Shown here piece by piece: positions 9,635 to 18,722 of a stretch of DNA of 64,000 nt (position 1 is its first letter; each line of letters begins with the position of its first letter). This stretch comes from UBA5009 sp038043185. Its GTDB lineage: Bacteria > Bdellovibrionota > Bdellovibrionia > Bdellovibrionales > Bdellovibrionaceae. The stretch covers positions 62,001 to 126,000 of the forward strand of contig JBBTCO010000007.1 of the NCBI GenBank assembly GCA_038043185.1. The letters run 5' to 3'. The translations under genes were made by a program, and so were the position numbers. The notes under the pieces are model-generated. The model was not told the origin of the DNA. It did no database searches and saw nothing but the letters and a program-made list of their open reading frames with translations.

Positions 9635-11704
9635 ATGACGAATCCATCCTTGTTTTTTATGCCTATCATCGCCGGAGTTATCGGCCTGATCATCGCTTTA
9701 TTTTTATATTTTCGGGTAAAAGCTCAGCCTGCAGGAAATGAAACCATGAATCGCATCGCGACTTATATTCGCGAAGGCTCGATGGCATTTCTTGTTCGCG
9801 AATACAAAGTGCTTGCAGTCTATACCGTTGTTGTGGCGGTGGCGTTATTTTTTGCTTTTGGTGAACAGGGATTAACTGCAGCTTTTAGTTTTATTCTTGG
9901 TGCCTTTTTAAGTTTGCTTGCTGGATTTTTTGGAATGAAAGCTGCAACTTTTGCGAATGTACGTACGACTCAAGCGGCCGCTGAAAAATCTCGCGCAGAA
10001 GCTTTGCTTATTGCTTTGGATGGTGGAGCAGTCATGGGTCTTTGTGTTGCGGGTTTGGGTTTGTTAGGACTAGGAGTTCTTTACTGTATCTTTCGTGAAA
10101 GTGAAGCTGTGGGAACAGTTCTTCATTCATTTGCGGTGGGCGCTTCTTCGATTGCTCTTTTTGCTCGAATTGGTGGTGGGATCTATACAAAAGCGGCTGA
10201 TGTCGGTGCTGACATTGCAGGAAAAGTTATAGAGGGAATTCCTGAAGATGATCCAAGAAATCCGGGTGTTATTGCTGATAACGTCGGTGACAATGTCGGT
10301 GATGTCGCGGGAATGGGTGCAGACATTTATGAATCTATGGTAGCGGCAATTGTTGCAGCAATGGCGATTGCGTTTACAATTCCCTTACAAAGTTTAAGAA
10401 ATCTTATTCCTTATTCTGATGATTTGGCTTTGCGAGCAACTGCGGTGGCTTTGCCTTTGTTATTATCAACTTTGGGTTTAGTTATTTCCATCATTGTTAT
10501 TTTTATCACACGTTTACTTAAAAATTATTCTCCGGCCGCGGTTCTTCGTAGCGCTTTGATTATTCCTCCAATTATTCTTACTCTTGTTTGTGCTGTTGCT
10601 TTGCCGCTAGTTGGTATTAGCCAAGGTGTAACGGTGGCTTTAGCTTCTGGTGCCATTGCAGGAGCTTTCATCGGATTAATTACCGAGTATTACACAGCCT
10701 GGAAGCCAATTCGTTTGGTGGCTGAAGCTTCATTGACCGGGCCTGCAACTAACGTCATTCGTGGTTTAGCAATAGGAATGGAATCAGTTGCGATTCCAAC
10801 TTTGATCGTTGTGATTGCGGCCTATGTTGCGGATCAGGCCTTGGGATTGTACGGAATTGCTCTATCAGCCGTCGGAATGCTTGCGGGCACTGCGGTCGTA
10901 ATGACAGTCGATGCTTACGGACCTATTGCGGACAATGCTGGTGGAATTTCAGAAATGTCGGGATTAGGAAAAGACGTTCGAGCAATTACCGATGAGTTAG
11001 ATGCGGTTGGAAATACCACTGCCGCTATTGGTAAAGGTTTTGCGATTGGTTCAGCGATTTTAACTGTGGTTGCTTTGTTTTCAGCTTTCAATATGGAAGT
11101 GAATCACGTTCGAGAACTAAAAGGTCTCGAGAAAATGTCTTTGGACTTAACTTCTTCTGGTGTCTTAATTGGAATTCTGATTGGCGCAATTTTACCTTTC
11201 TTAGTGGGTTCAACGACAATGACAGCGGTTGGGCGTGCGGCCGGAAAAATTGTTGATGAAATCGGTCGTCAGTTCAAAGAAATTCCAGGACTTCTTCAAG
11301 GAAAAGCTGAACCAGAACCAGCTCGAATTGTTGATATCGCAACTCGCGCGGCATTGCTCGAGATGATTTTGCCTGGACTAATCGCTGTTTTGTCGCCGAT
11401 TCTTGTGGGATTTATTTTAGGGCCCGTGGCTTTAGCAGGAACTCTTGCTGGTGCTCTGGCTGTCGGCGCGACAATGTCTTTGTTTATGGCTAACGCTGGA
11501 GGAGCTTGGGATAATGCTAAAAAATTCATCGAAAAAGGTGGATTGCCAGGACATCCAAAAGGAAGCGATGCGCATAAAGCAGCTGTTGTCGGCGACACGG
11601 TGGGCGATCCTTTTAAAGACACTTCGGGTCCAGGTGTAAGTATTTTGATTAAGGTAATGAGCGTGGTGTCCTTGTTGATTGCTCCACTTGTTGCTACGCT
11701 TTAG
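9635..11704 (+). CDS. hppA: Membrane-bound ion-pumping pyrophosphatase (K+-dependent type by motif)
   Basis: A 689-residue, multi-spanning membrane pyrophosphatase that couples PPi hydrolysis to H+ or Na+ export. The signature DVGADIAGKVIEG (about residue 189) is followed by DNVGDNVGDVAGMGADIYE, and late acidic motifs (DNAGGISEMS, GDTVGDPFKDTSGP) complete the active site. The helix reading GNTTAAIGKGFAIGSA has Ala and Gly where K+-independent enzymes carry Lys and Thr, so the sequence predicts the K+-dependent subfamily. H+ versus Na+ specificity is not decidable by eye. A good ribosome site (AAGAGG) precedes the ATG. The stop is followed closely by the ExoD-like gene. Confidence 0.95.
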   Translation: MTNPSLFFMPIIAGVIGLIIALFLYFRVKAQPAGNETMNRIATYIREGSMAFLVREYKVLAVYTVVVAVALFFAFGEQGLTAAFSFILGAFLSLLAGFFGMKAATFANVRTTQAAAEKSRAEALLIALDGGAVMGLCVAGLGLLGLGVLYCIFRESEAVGTVLHSFAVGASSIALFARIGGGIYTKAADVGADIAGKVIEGIPEDDPRNPGVIADNVGDNVGDVAGMGADIYESMVAAIVAAMAIAFTIPLQSLRNLIPYSDDLALRATAVALPLLLSTLGLVISIIVIFITRLLKNYSPAAVLRSALIIPPIILTLVCAVALPLVGISQGVTVALASGAIAGAFIGLITEYYTAWKPIRLVAEASLTGPATNVIRGLAIGMESVAIPTLIVVIAAYVADQALGLYGIALSAVGMLAGTAVVMTVDAYGPIADNAGGISEMSGLGKDVRAITDELDAVGNTTAAIGKGFAIGSAILTVVALFSAFNMEVNHVRELKGLEKMSLDLTSSGVLIGILIGAILPFLVGSTTMTAVGRAAGKIVDEIGRQFKEIPGLLQGKAEPEPARIVDIATRAALLEMILPGLIAVLSPILVGFILGPVALAGTLAGALAVGATMSLFMANAGGAWDNAKKFIEKGGLPGHPKGSDAHKAAVVGDTVGDPFKDTSGPGVSILIKVMSVVSLLIAPLVATL

Positions 11705-11707
11705 TGA

Positions 11708-12325
11708 GTGAAAGAAACTAAAAACACGAATATTTTTTTAGAAATGCTTGAAGGATTAAGTCAGGCCTCGCTCACGCGAGCGCTTACACTTCAGGAAGTC
11801 ATCGATAGTTTTGGAACAAGATGCCACTCTCTGTTAATTATTTTTTTGAGTATACCCTTCTTGCAACCAATACCCTTGATTGGTTTATCAACTCCTATGG
11901 GAGTCATGATTATTATTGTTGCGTTTTTTCAAGTTTTAAAAAAAAAGCCATGGGTTCCTAAAATTTGGCAGAAAAAAGAAATTCCCTCTAAAATTTTGGT
12001 GAAAACCGAAGAGCTTGCAAAAAAATATTTCGGTAAGCTGACAAATAAACTTTCTCGCAGATGGACTTTTTATTTTAGCTCAAGGTCCCTTATAATTCTT
12101 AATTTTTTTATTATTTCAATTTTAGCCGTATTCTTGGCATTACCCTTGCCAGTGCCTTTTTCAAATACTTTTCCTGCAGTGGCCATTTTTATCAATGGGG
12201 TGGGACAGCTTGAAGAAGACGGGGTCCTCGTTTCAATTAGTTACATGATTTTTTTAGTAACATTGATTTTTTTTAGTGCCATTTGGCTTGGAGCTTCTTT
12301 CGGTGCTGACGCAGTTGCCAGATAA
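11708..12325 (+). CDS. ExoD-like membrane protein
   Basis: A 205-residue protein with the ExoD-family pattern: a soluble N-terminal segment, then a hairpin CHSLLIIFLSIPFLQPIPLIGLSTPMG-like region (here about residues 37-63), and further membrane helices toward the C-terminus. In rhizobia ExoD affects exopolysaccharide production, but its biochemistry is unresolved. The start is a GTG four bases past the hppA TAG, with no strong ribosome site of its own, so it is probably translated from the hppA transcript. It is followed by an 84-base gap and an MFS transporter. Confidence 0.7.
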   Translation: MKETKNTNIFLEMLEGLSQASLTRALTLQEVIDSFGTRCHSLLIIFLSIPFLQPIPLIGLSTPMGVMIIIVAFFQVLKKKPWVPKIWQKKEIPSKILVKTEELAKKYFGKLTNKLSRRWTFYFSSRSLIILNFFIISILAVFLALPLPVPFSNTFPAVAIFINGVGQLEEDGVLVSISYMIFLVTLIFFSAIWLGASFGADAVAR

Positions 12326-12409
12326 ATTATTCCAGGACTTTGGTCGGAAGGACTTGTTTAAAACAAAATTGGACTCGTGATTTGTGTTCCAAAGACAGAT
12401 CCTTAAAAG

Positions 12410-13687
12410 ATGACGGCCGTTGATCATTTTTCATCACAAAGAAAGAGTTTAAAACTCAGTCTGATAGACGCTTTCCTGTACAGCCTGATGGTTGGTGCTG
12501 GTGAAACTTATTTGCCGGCTTATGCCTTATCCATTGGTTTGAGTGAAGTTTTTGCAGGAATATTAGCAACCTTACCCTTAGTGAGTGGAGCTTTCTTGCA
12601 ATTGTTTGCTCCACAAGTTTTAAAAAAAGTAGGATCAGCAAAAAATTGGGTGGTCTTTTCAGCAGTGCTTCAGGCCTCAAGTTTTGTACCTTTGGTTTAT
12701 TTCGCCGATCATAAAGCGCCGGGCTTTTGGACTTTATTTTTAATATTAACTTTATATTGGGGAGCCGGATTTTCCATAAGTCCTGCGTGGAATTATTGGA
12801 TGGGACATCTGGTTCCAGAAAATGAATCCCATCAGTTTTTTTCACGACGAAGTCGGATTTCTCAACTTGGTTTAATGATTGGTTTGATTGGTGGTGGAGT
12901 TGCCTTGCACAATCATGTGGGCATGGGACCATTCTCGTCGGTATTTGCAACATTATTTCTTTTCGCCTTCGTTTGTCGAATAATCAGCTCGGTGGTTTTA
13001 AGTCGAAAGTTTTTTAGAGCCGAGTGGTTTTTAGAAGAAAATTTAGTTGGCTTTAAAAAAACCTGGGAAGTCTTTTTAAAAAGTCCCGAGAAGAGAAAGT
13101 TTTTTTCAAAACTTTTTCCATTTATTTTGAGTGTTTACATCTCGGCGCCATTTGTAACTCCTTATATGCTAGGACAATTAAAAATGAATTATGGTGATTT
13201 TATGATCGCCATTGTTGCTCTATTGGTTGGAAAGGTTCTAGCTTCGTTTTGGCTTGAGAAAAATAAAAAACCAGCCTCGGCATTCCAGATTTTCAGTTGG
13301 GGAGTTATTGGTATTTGCCCGGCACCTTTAGGTTGGATTTTCAGTGAAAATTTATATTATATTATCGGTCTGCAAATTCTAAGCGGTTTCGCCTGGGGAT
13401 TGTACGAAGTGGGGCTGGCTTTGATTTTTTTCAACAATCTTCGTAAAGAAGAAAAAGTATCAGCAATTACAATTTATAATTTAATCAATTCTCTGGGAAT
13501 TATTATGGGAACTTTGTTGGGGGCTATTTTTCTTAACATGACTAAGCTTGATCGCGATCATTATGTGATGCTTTTTGCCATGGCTGCGGCATTTCGCTTA
13601 TTGACCTCATGGGCGCTTGTCCGTGATCGTTCCCAAATGACAACTCCTAAGGGGAAAACAGAACCATTCCAATCGCGGGTTGGTTGA
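12410..13687 (+). CDS. MFS transporter
   Basis: A 425-residue protein with about twelve hydrophobic helices, consistent with the major facilitator superfamily. A charged central loop (around residues 205-235) separates two six-helix halves, and repeated Gly-rich helices such as LGLMIGLIGGGVAL and NSLGIIMGTLLGAIFL are typical. No substrate-specific motif is recognised. The gene ends exactly within the left arm of the palindromic element at 13679, so the final Val-Gly codons and the stop codon are part of the inverted repeat. Confidence 0.75.
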   Translation: MTAVDHFSSQRKSLKLSLIDAFLYSLMVGAGETYLPAYALSIGLSEVFAGILATLPLVSGAFLQLFAPQVLKKVGSAKNWVVFSAVLQASSFVPLVYFADHKAPGFWTLFLILTLYWGAGFSISPAWNYWMGHLVPENESHQFFSRRSRISQLGLMIGLIGGGVALHNHVGMGPFSSVFATLFLFAFVCRIISSVVLSRKFFRAEWFLEENLVGFKKTWEVFLKSPEKRKFFSKLFPFILSVYISAPFVTPYMLGQLKMNYGDFMIAIVALLVGKVLASFWLEKNKKPASAFQIFSWGVIGICPAPLGWIFSENLYYIIGLQILSGFAWGLYEVGLALIFFNNLRKEEKVSAITIYNLINSLGIIMGTLLGAIFLNMTKLDRDHYVMLFAMAAAFRLLTSWALVRDRSQMTTPKGKTEPFQSRVG

Positions 13688-13841
13688 TTTTCTTTTCTTC
13701 TAAAATATTTTTGCACACTGAAAAAGCTCAGACATGACGTTTGGCATGAGCGTTTGCAGGGGAAGGCAAACGCTCATGCCAAGCCGAACTCGTTTTTCAG
13801 TGTGCAAAAATATTTTAGAAGAAAAGAAAAAATCAACCAAC
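13679..13841. repeat. Nested palindromic element, copy 1
   Basis: A 163-base structure. Outer arms of 47 and 49 bases (13679-13725 and 13793-13841) are inverted copies that differ only by a two-base T indel. The inner core at 13726-13792 contains a perfect 17-bp hairpin (13741-13757 with 13766-13782) around an eight-base loop. The core is shared almost exactly with copy 2 at 14415-14542, but the outer parts of the arms are specific to each copy. It lies between two same-strand genes, includes the stop codon of the MFS gene, and could terminate transcription. It could equally be a dispersed miniature element. Confidence 0.9.
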
Positions 13842-13907
13842 TGGTGTGTTGCGGTTTTGTTTGTTTAGGAGTTGTGAGTTTGGGGGTGGGTGTGGTAAGT
13901 GGTGGGG

Positions 13908-14390
13908 ATGATGGAGAAGTTGGGAAGATATGGAAATCGGTTAGAGGCGCAGTTGGTGGGGCAGCTTTTGAATGCGCATGGGATTGCGACCGAGATTGTG
14001 GGAGCGAAGGATTATACTTCGATTCTTTTGGGATCGGATATGGGTTCGTTTGATTTGATGGTTCCGAGTGAAAGGCTATTTGATGCTCGCGAGCTGCTTA
14101 AGCAGGATTTGCAGATTGTTAGGGATCAAATGGAAAATACCATTCCTTTATCCGACAATTTACAAAGGCCCGAACTTTATCTGAAAAAAGCCGTCTTATA
14201 CTCGATAATCGCAATGCTGATGTTGCCAATAATTTTTAACTACTATTCGCTGAAAAATTTAAAATTATATTTAAATAAAGAAAATAATCAGAATAAAAAA
14301 ATATTTATCGCTCTTCTTATACTTCTGTTGCAAATTCCTACAATAATAATCGCTTATTTCTTTCTTAAAGCTGCATTCGGTAACTTATAA
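13908..14390 (+). CDS. DUF2007-like protein with C-terminal membrane helices
   Basis: About 160 residues. The N-terminal 70 residues (EKLGRYGNRLEAQLVGQLLNAHGI..., then GSFDLMVPSERLFDAREL) look like a DUF2007 putative signal-transducing domain, a small ferredoxin-like fold. Two hydrophobic helices follow (about 105-125 and 138-158) with a KENNQNKK loop between them. In-frame starts exist at a GTG (13899) and ATGs (13908, 13911); no clear ribosome site decides. The gene is bracketed by the two palindromic elements, with nothing else between them, so it may have travelled or been insulated as a unit. The function is unknown. Confidence 0.65.
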   Translation: MMEKLGRYGNRLEAQLVGQLLNAHGIATEIVGAKDYTSILLGSDMGSFDLMVPSERLFDARELLKQDLQIVRDQMENTIPLSDNLQRPELYLKKAVLYSIIAMLMLPIIFNYYSLKNLKLYLNKENNQNKKIFIALLILLLQIPTIIIAYFFLKAAFGNL

Positions 14391-14414
14391 AAAAGTTCTA
14401 CGATAATTTGGTTG

Positions 14415-14542
14415 GTGTTTTAAGTTTTTAAGCACATTGAAAAAGCTCAGACATGACGTTTGGCACGAGCGTTTGCAGGGGGAAGGCAAACGCTCATGCC
14501 AAGCCGAACTCGTTTTTCAATGTGCTTAAAAACTTAAAACAC
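14415..14542. repeat. Nested palindromic element, copy 2
   Basis: A 128-base structure with perfect 30-bp outer arms (14415-14444 and 14513-14542) around a core nearly identical to copy 1. One core arm has a T>C change (GGCACGAG versus GGCATGAG) and the loop has one extra G. Next to the core, copy 1 reads GCACACTG...CAGTGTGC and copy 2 GCACATTG...CAATGTGC, a compensatory base-pair change that keeps the stem paired. It sits between the convergent DUF2007-like and trmO genes, where a bidirectional terminator would be useful. Confidence 0.9.
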
Positions 14543-14554
14543 AAGAAAATATAC

Positions 14555-15346
14555 CTATAAAAACTTTTTTATAAATTGCCGATGTAAATCAAGATCGTTG
14601 TAAGGATCATTATTGCTAATAATTTCAACAGATGAATAAGCGCTAAATATTTTAATAACTTTAACTACTTTTTCTATTTCGTTTATTTCAAAATCAATGC
14701 GCCAAGTGCGGTAAGCTAATGTAGAAACATTGCTATTATTTGTGACGCGTTTTTTTTCAGAATTGGTCGGATCATATTCGAGTTGTCGCATAATGAAATT
14801 GCGGATTTTTTCTTCGCCCATTTCGGCGAGCCAATTGAGGGCAAGTTTGGCTTCGTTTGAAAGAGTGATATTCCATTTTTCATTTTCAATATTTTCCAAC
14901 CAGCCCATTGAGGCATCGGGAAATGAATCATGAGTCGGAATATAGGGTTTAATATCAAGGATGGGGGTTTCGTCCATCAGATCTGCGCCTTCAACCCATA
15001 ATTTAAGACCATCTATTTTGAGTAAGCGGAGGCAACTAAGGCCAATGGGGTTTGGGCGGTAAGGGGAGCGGGTCGAGAAGACGCCAATTTTTTTGTCGGT
15101 GCCTCTGGGTGGAAGAGTCATCGGTTTCCAAGATTTATTGTGATGAAAATGGTAGATGACCCATATGCGATCGAATTGTTCCAGGTGATCAAGGGCTTGT
15201 TCAAAATTTTGCTGAGCTGAAAGTTCGATACAGGAAACTATTGAACTGTCATCTGGTTGGCGTGGTAAATCGTAGGGATTTTTTAGATCGGATCTAAAAA
15301 ATCCAATGGGATTAACTACGAGTTTTTGATCCATTGTTTTTTCCAT
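14555..15346 (-). CDS. trmO: tRNA (N6-threonylcarbamoyladenosine37-N6)-methyltransferase TrmO
   Basis: A 263-residue member of the TsaA/TrmO (YaeB) family, which uses SAM to methylate t6A37 of certain tRNAs. The motif STRSPYRPNPIGLS, preceded by FDRIWVIYHFH and followed by MDETPILDIKPYIP, is the family signature. The C-terminal 100 residues are compatible with the extra TrmO domain. An in-frame second Met four codons in (MDQKLVV) is a possible start. The start overlaps the end of the upstream SpoU methyltransferase gene by 31 bases, so the two are probably cotranscribed with metG as a tRNA/translation operon. Confidence 0.88.
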   Translation of the reverse strand: MEKTMDQKLVVNPIGFFRSDLKNPYDLPRQPDDSSIVSCIELSAQQNFEQALDHLEQFDRIWVIYHFHHNKSWKPMTLPPRGTDKKIGVFSTRSPYRPNPIGLSCLRLLKIDGLKLWVEGADLMDETPILDIKPYIPTHDSFPDASMGWLENIENEKWNITLSNEAKLALNWLAEMGEEKIRNFIMRQLEYDPTNSEKKRVTNNSNVSTLAYRTWRIDFEINEIEKVVKVIKIFSAYSSVEIISNNDPYNDLDLHRQFIKKFL

Positions 15347-16062
15347 TCATAAATAGCTAAAGCGGCACAAACAGCAACGTTCAAAGAATTCTTGATTCCA
15401 TTCATAGGAATTTTTCTGATTTCGTCGCATAATTTTAAATCTTCGGGGCTTAGGCCAAATCTTTCATTGCCAAAAACCATCAACGATTTTTGCAGATCAA
15501 AATTTTGATCTAAATCTTTTGCCGCGGGACTGGTTTCGAAAGCAATCAAACGAAAGCCCTGAGATTTTAATTTAAGTAAAGCTTCGGAGGTTTTTCCAGA
15601 ATGGCTCCAGGGAACAGATTCATGGCTGCTTAACGAAGTTTTTTGCACGGATGTGTTTTCAGGGGTAGCTGTGTAGCCTAACAAATGTAAATGTTCTACC
15701 CCTAAACCATCAGCCGTACGGAAAAGTGAACCAACATTAAATGCGGATCGCCAATTATCAAGGGCAATATGCAAGGGCATGGTTTGTCTTTTTGCGCTAA
15801 TACGATCTGAACTGGTGACAAGGAAATCTTCATCGCTGGGATTTTTTTGCAATTCCCTTTCAAGAGGAACAATTAGGGATTGAAAATGCCGCAGAGTCAT
15901 TTGCGGGCTTAAATGTTGAGCCCAATGGGCAATTTTTTCATCTGGAAACTCAAGCAGTTCGTTTTGAAAATCCAGATATTGTTGTTCTGGCCAATGGAAG
16001 TCTTTTGCATTTTGCTCGAGCTCCCAGGCCATTTGAATTAACTTTTTAATTTTATTTTTCAT
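15316..16062 (-). CDS. SpoU-family RNA 2'-O-methyltransferase
   Basis: A 248-residue protein with an N-terminal helical extension (about 85 residues) and a SPOUT methyltransferase domain. The three knotted-fold motifs are clear: NVGSLFRTADGLGVEHLHLLG (motif I region, Asn-Arg), VFGNERFGLSPEDL (motif II) and IPMNGIKNSLNVAVCAALAIYEW (motif III). The family makes ribose 2'-O-methylations in tRNA or rRNA with SAM; which nucleotide is unknown. It lies nine bases after metG and overlaps trmO, giving a metG-spoU-trmO order in transcription. Confidence 0.88.
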   Translation of the reverse strand: MKNKIKKLIQMAWELEQNAKDFHWPEQQYLDFQNELLEFPDEKIAHWAQHLSPQMTLRHFQSLIVPLERELQKNPSDEDFLVTSSDRISAKRQTMPLHIALDNWRSAFNVGSLFRTADGLGVEHLHLLGYTATPENTSVQKTSLSSHESVPWSHSGKTSEALLKLKSQGFRLIAFETSPAAKDLDQNFDLQKSLMVFGNERFGLSPEDLKLCDEIRKIPMNGIKNSLNVAVCAALAIYEWKKQWIKNS

Positions 16063-16070
16063 TCAATAAT

Positions 16071-18140
16071 TTATTTTACGCGCTGGCCAGGTAAAGCCCC
16101 ACTGTCGGGACTCAAAATAAATAATTCAGAGCCGCCAGGACCTGCCGCCAAGACCATTCCTTCGGACATACCAAATTTCATTTTGCGTGGTTTTAAATTA
16201 GCTACGACCACAGTCAATCGTCCAATTAAATCTTCAGGTTTGTAGGCCGCTTTGATTCCAGCAAAAATTTGGCGAGGTTTGCCATCGCCGATATCCACTT
16301 GCAATTTAAGTAATTTATCAGCTTCGGGAATCGCTTCAGCGCTAATGATTTTTGCGATTCGTAAATCAACTTTCATAAAATCATCAATTTCAATTTCCGC
16401 AGGAGTTCCTGCGGCAGTCGTTGATGGCGCAGTGGCCGTAGCCTTTGATGTTGTTTCAGCTGTGGGTGCAGTTGAAGCTTTCGTTCTTTGAACGCTGATC
16501 TCTTGATTTATTTTTTGACTTTCATCCATCATCGCCTTCACTTTCTCGGGCTCAATTCGGTTAGCTAAATGCTTGTAAGCTTCAATTTTTTGACCAGACA
16601 ATATTTTTTGTGAATCAGACCATTTCCAGGGTTTTTCTTGTATTAACTTTTCAGCTTTGGCTGCAAATACGGGTAAAAAAGCTTTAAGGTAAATCGCCAA
16701 AATACGAAATAGATTCAATGTGCTGGTTAAAACTTTTTGAGTTTCCGTTGGATTGGTATCAATGGTTTTCCAGGGAGTTTTTTCGTCAAAATAACGATTG
16801 GCTTCGTCAGCAAGAGCGCGAATTTCTGAAGTGGCCTTGGCAAATTCGCGACCTTCAAAGTGCGCCGCAATTATTTCTGATTGTGATTGAAATCGTTTCA
16901 CCAGCTTTAACCCATCGGGATCGCATTCACTCATTTCTGAATTGAATTTTTTATTGAGCATTTGTGCTCCACGGGAAGCCAGATTGGTGATTTTTCCAAT
17001 CAAATCTGAATTCACGCGGCTAGTGAAGTCTTCCATATTTAAATCGAAATCATCTAAAGATGAATTTAATTTTGTAGCATAATAGTATCTTAAATAAGTG
17101 GGATTAAGATGGTTTAAATAACAGCGGGCTGGCACCATGGTGCCTTTGGATTTACTCATCTTTTCGCCATTAATCATTAAACGACCATGGACCCACACGG
17201 CCGTTGGCGAACGAAAACCAGCGGTTTTTAAGAGGGCTGGCCAAAATAAAGTATGAAAGTAAACGATGTCTTTACCAATGAAATGATAAAGTTCATGTTT
17301 TTCGCTTTTCCAGTACTCATCAAAATTGCGTCCGGTTTTTTTACACCACTGAAGAGTCGAACTCACATATCCCATGGGAGCGTCCACCCAAACATAAAAG
17401 AATTTCTTATTTTCACCAGGAATGGCGAAACCAAAATAAGGTTCATCACGGGAAATATCCCAAGGGCGAAGATCTTCGTTGAACCATTCGAGCATTTTAT
17501 TATTTATTTCAGGCGAGGTGTGCTTCGGTAGCCACTCACGCAAATATTCTTTAAAAGAATTCAGTTCAAAAAAGACATGTTCGCTATCTTTATCTACCGG
17601 TGTTGTTCCACATATAGAACAATGCTGATCTTTCAAATCTGCCGGCGAGTAGGTCGAGCTACACACATCACAAGAATCCCCGTACTGATCTTTAGAACCA
17701 CATTTTGGACAAGTGCCCTTGACAAAACGATCCGGCAAAAACATTTTATCGTGATTGCAATAAAGCTGTTTAATATTTTTTCGCGAGATATGTTTTTTTT
17801 CTTTCATCTGAGAATAAAATTCTTCACAAAGCTTTTTATTTTCCTCAGAATTGGTCGAAGAATAATGAGCAAACTCAATTTGGAAATCAGAAAAATCTTT
17901 GGTGTGCTCTTTCCAACTGTCGGCAATCAATTGTTCAGGTGTAATTCCCATTTCACGAGCACGGACCATGATCGGTGTGCCGTGAGTATCGTCTGCACAA
18001 ATATAAGCACAATCATTGCCTCTTAAATTTTGAAATCGAGTCCAAAAATCGGCTTGCAGATACTCGACCAAATGGCCTAAATGAATGTAGCCATTGGCAT
18101 ACGGAAGCGCCGCGGTAACGAGGATTTTTCGTGGTTCCAT
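16071..18140 (-). CDS. metG: Methionyl-tRNA synthetase
   Basis: A 689-residue class I synthetase that charges tRNA-Met. It has the HIGH motif as YIHLGHL (about residue 18), a zinc knuckle with CPKCG...DSCDVC (about 143-159), a second cysteine pair (CSICG), and the KMSKS loop as EKMSKSKG (about 330). A low-complexity Ala/Thr linker (about 555-590) joins it to a C-terminal tRNA-binding domain of the EMAPII/Trbp111 type beginning DDFMKVDLRIAKII. It is the long dimeric form. Upstream lies a 185-base divergent region shared with the small gene at 18326. Confidence 0.97.
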   Translation of the reverse strand: MEPRKILVTAALPYANGYIHLGHLVEYLQADFWTRFQNLRGNDCAYICADDTHGTPIMVRAREMGITPEQLIADSWKEHTKDFSDFQIEFAHYSSTNSEENKKLCEEFYSQMKEKKHISRKNIKQLYCNHDKMFLPDRFVKGTCPKCGSKDQYGDSCDVCSSTYSPADLKDQHCSICGTTPVDKDSEHVFFELNSFKEYLREWLPKHTSPEINNKMLEWFNEDLRPWDISRDEPYFGFAIPGENKKFFYVWVDAPMGYVSSTLQWCKKTGRNFDEYWKSEKHELYHFIGKDIVYFHTLFWPALLKTAGFRSPTAVWVHGRLMINGEKMSKSKGTMVPARCYLNHLNPTYLRYYYATKLNSSLDDFDLNMEDFTSRVNSDLIGKITNLASRGAQMLNKKFNSEMSECDPDGLKLVKRFQSQSEIIAAHFEGREFAKATSEIRALADEANRYFDEKTPWKTIDTNPTETQKVLTSTLNLFRILAIYLKAFLPVFAAKAEKLIQEKPWKWSDSQKILSGQKIEAYKHLANRIEPEKVKAMMDESQKINQEISVQRTKASTAPTAETTSKATATAPSTTAAGTPAEIEIDDFMKVDLRIAKIISAEAIPEADKLLKLQVDIGDGKPRQIFAGIKAAYKPEDLIGRLTVVVANLKPRKMKFGMSEGMVLAAGPGGSELFILSPDSGALPGQRVK

Positions 18141-18325
18141 TTTGGTTCCATTTAGCCTTTCTCATGAGGTCACAGATATTTACAATGTAGGTTTGATTTT
18201 TACATCACTGAAAAGAACAAGGCCATGAATATGTTGTAAAAAAGTAATTATTATTTAGACCTTGGATGTGTTTAAAAATCGTCTGAGGTTTGACTCGATT
18301 ATTTTTAGATGCTAGCTTTTCGACT

Positions 18326-18658
18326 ATGCGGGCTGAAAAATTAACTTTTAAAGTAATATTACAAATATTCTTAGTTGTAAGTACTCTCTTTTTTCCACAA
18401 GACCTATTTTTAGAGTCTGAGCCCTCTCCTATTCATACTCATGAAGCTTCTTTTTTTACGAGCAGCTCAGACAGTGAAACTCATGGGTCCTTATGTGGTG
18501 ATGAGGACTGTATTTCCGAGAGTGAAAACGGAGAATACTTAGATGAGAGAAGTTTTTTACTATTGGCTAAAAACTTGAAAAGTATAGCGTTTAACTTAGA
18601 TGATTTTTATTTAGGTAATTTTTTTTCCTGCTTGTTTAAGCCGCCATGTCTGGCTTAG
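18326..18658 (+). CDS. Hypothetical small exported protein upstream of carbonic anhydrase
   Basis: About 110 residues from the ATG at 18326; an upstream in-frame TTG at 18290 is less likely. The N-terminus (RAEKLTFKVILQIFLVVSTLFF) is one hydrophobic signal or anchor. The remainder is acidic and Ser-rich with scattered His and Cys (HTHEAS, THGSLCGDEDC, CLFKPPC), which might bind a metal. I do not recognise a family. It is followed 64 bases later by the carbonic anhydrase gene in the same direction; the AT-rich gap may hold that gene's promoter. Function unknown. Confidence 0.5.
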   Translation: MRAEKLTFKVILQIFLVVSTLFFPQDLFLESEPSPIHTHEASFFTSSSDSETHGSLCGDEDCISESENGEYLDERSFLLLAKNLKSIAFNLDDFYLGNFFSCLFKPPCLA

Positions 18659-18722
18659 TCCCATCTGCTTTTTAGTATCATAATATAATATATTTATAAT
18701 TTTTTTAAAATATGGGTGCCTT

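Noticed and set aside
11296..11622. Minus-strand 108-codon frame in hppA
   Set aside because: It is antisense to conserved pyrophosphatase motifs and is a by-product of alanine/glycine-rich codons.
12456..12953. Minus-strand open frame of 165 codons inside the MFS transporter gene
   Set aside because: It lies wholly antisense to a well-supported membrane protein gene, has no domain-like pattern and no ribosome site.
13754..14053. Plus-strand 99-codon frame beginning inside palindrome copy 1
   Set aside because: It starts in the repeat and reads the DUF2007-like gene in another frame; the Gly/Val-rich stretch comes from G-rich DNA, not from a protein.
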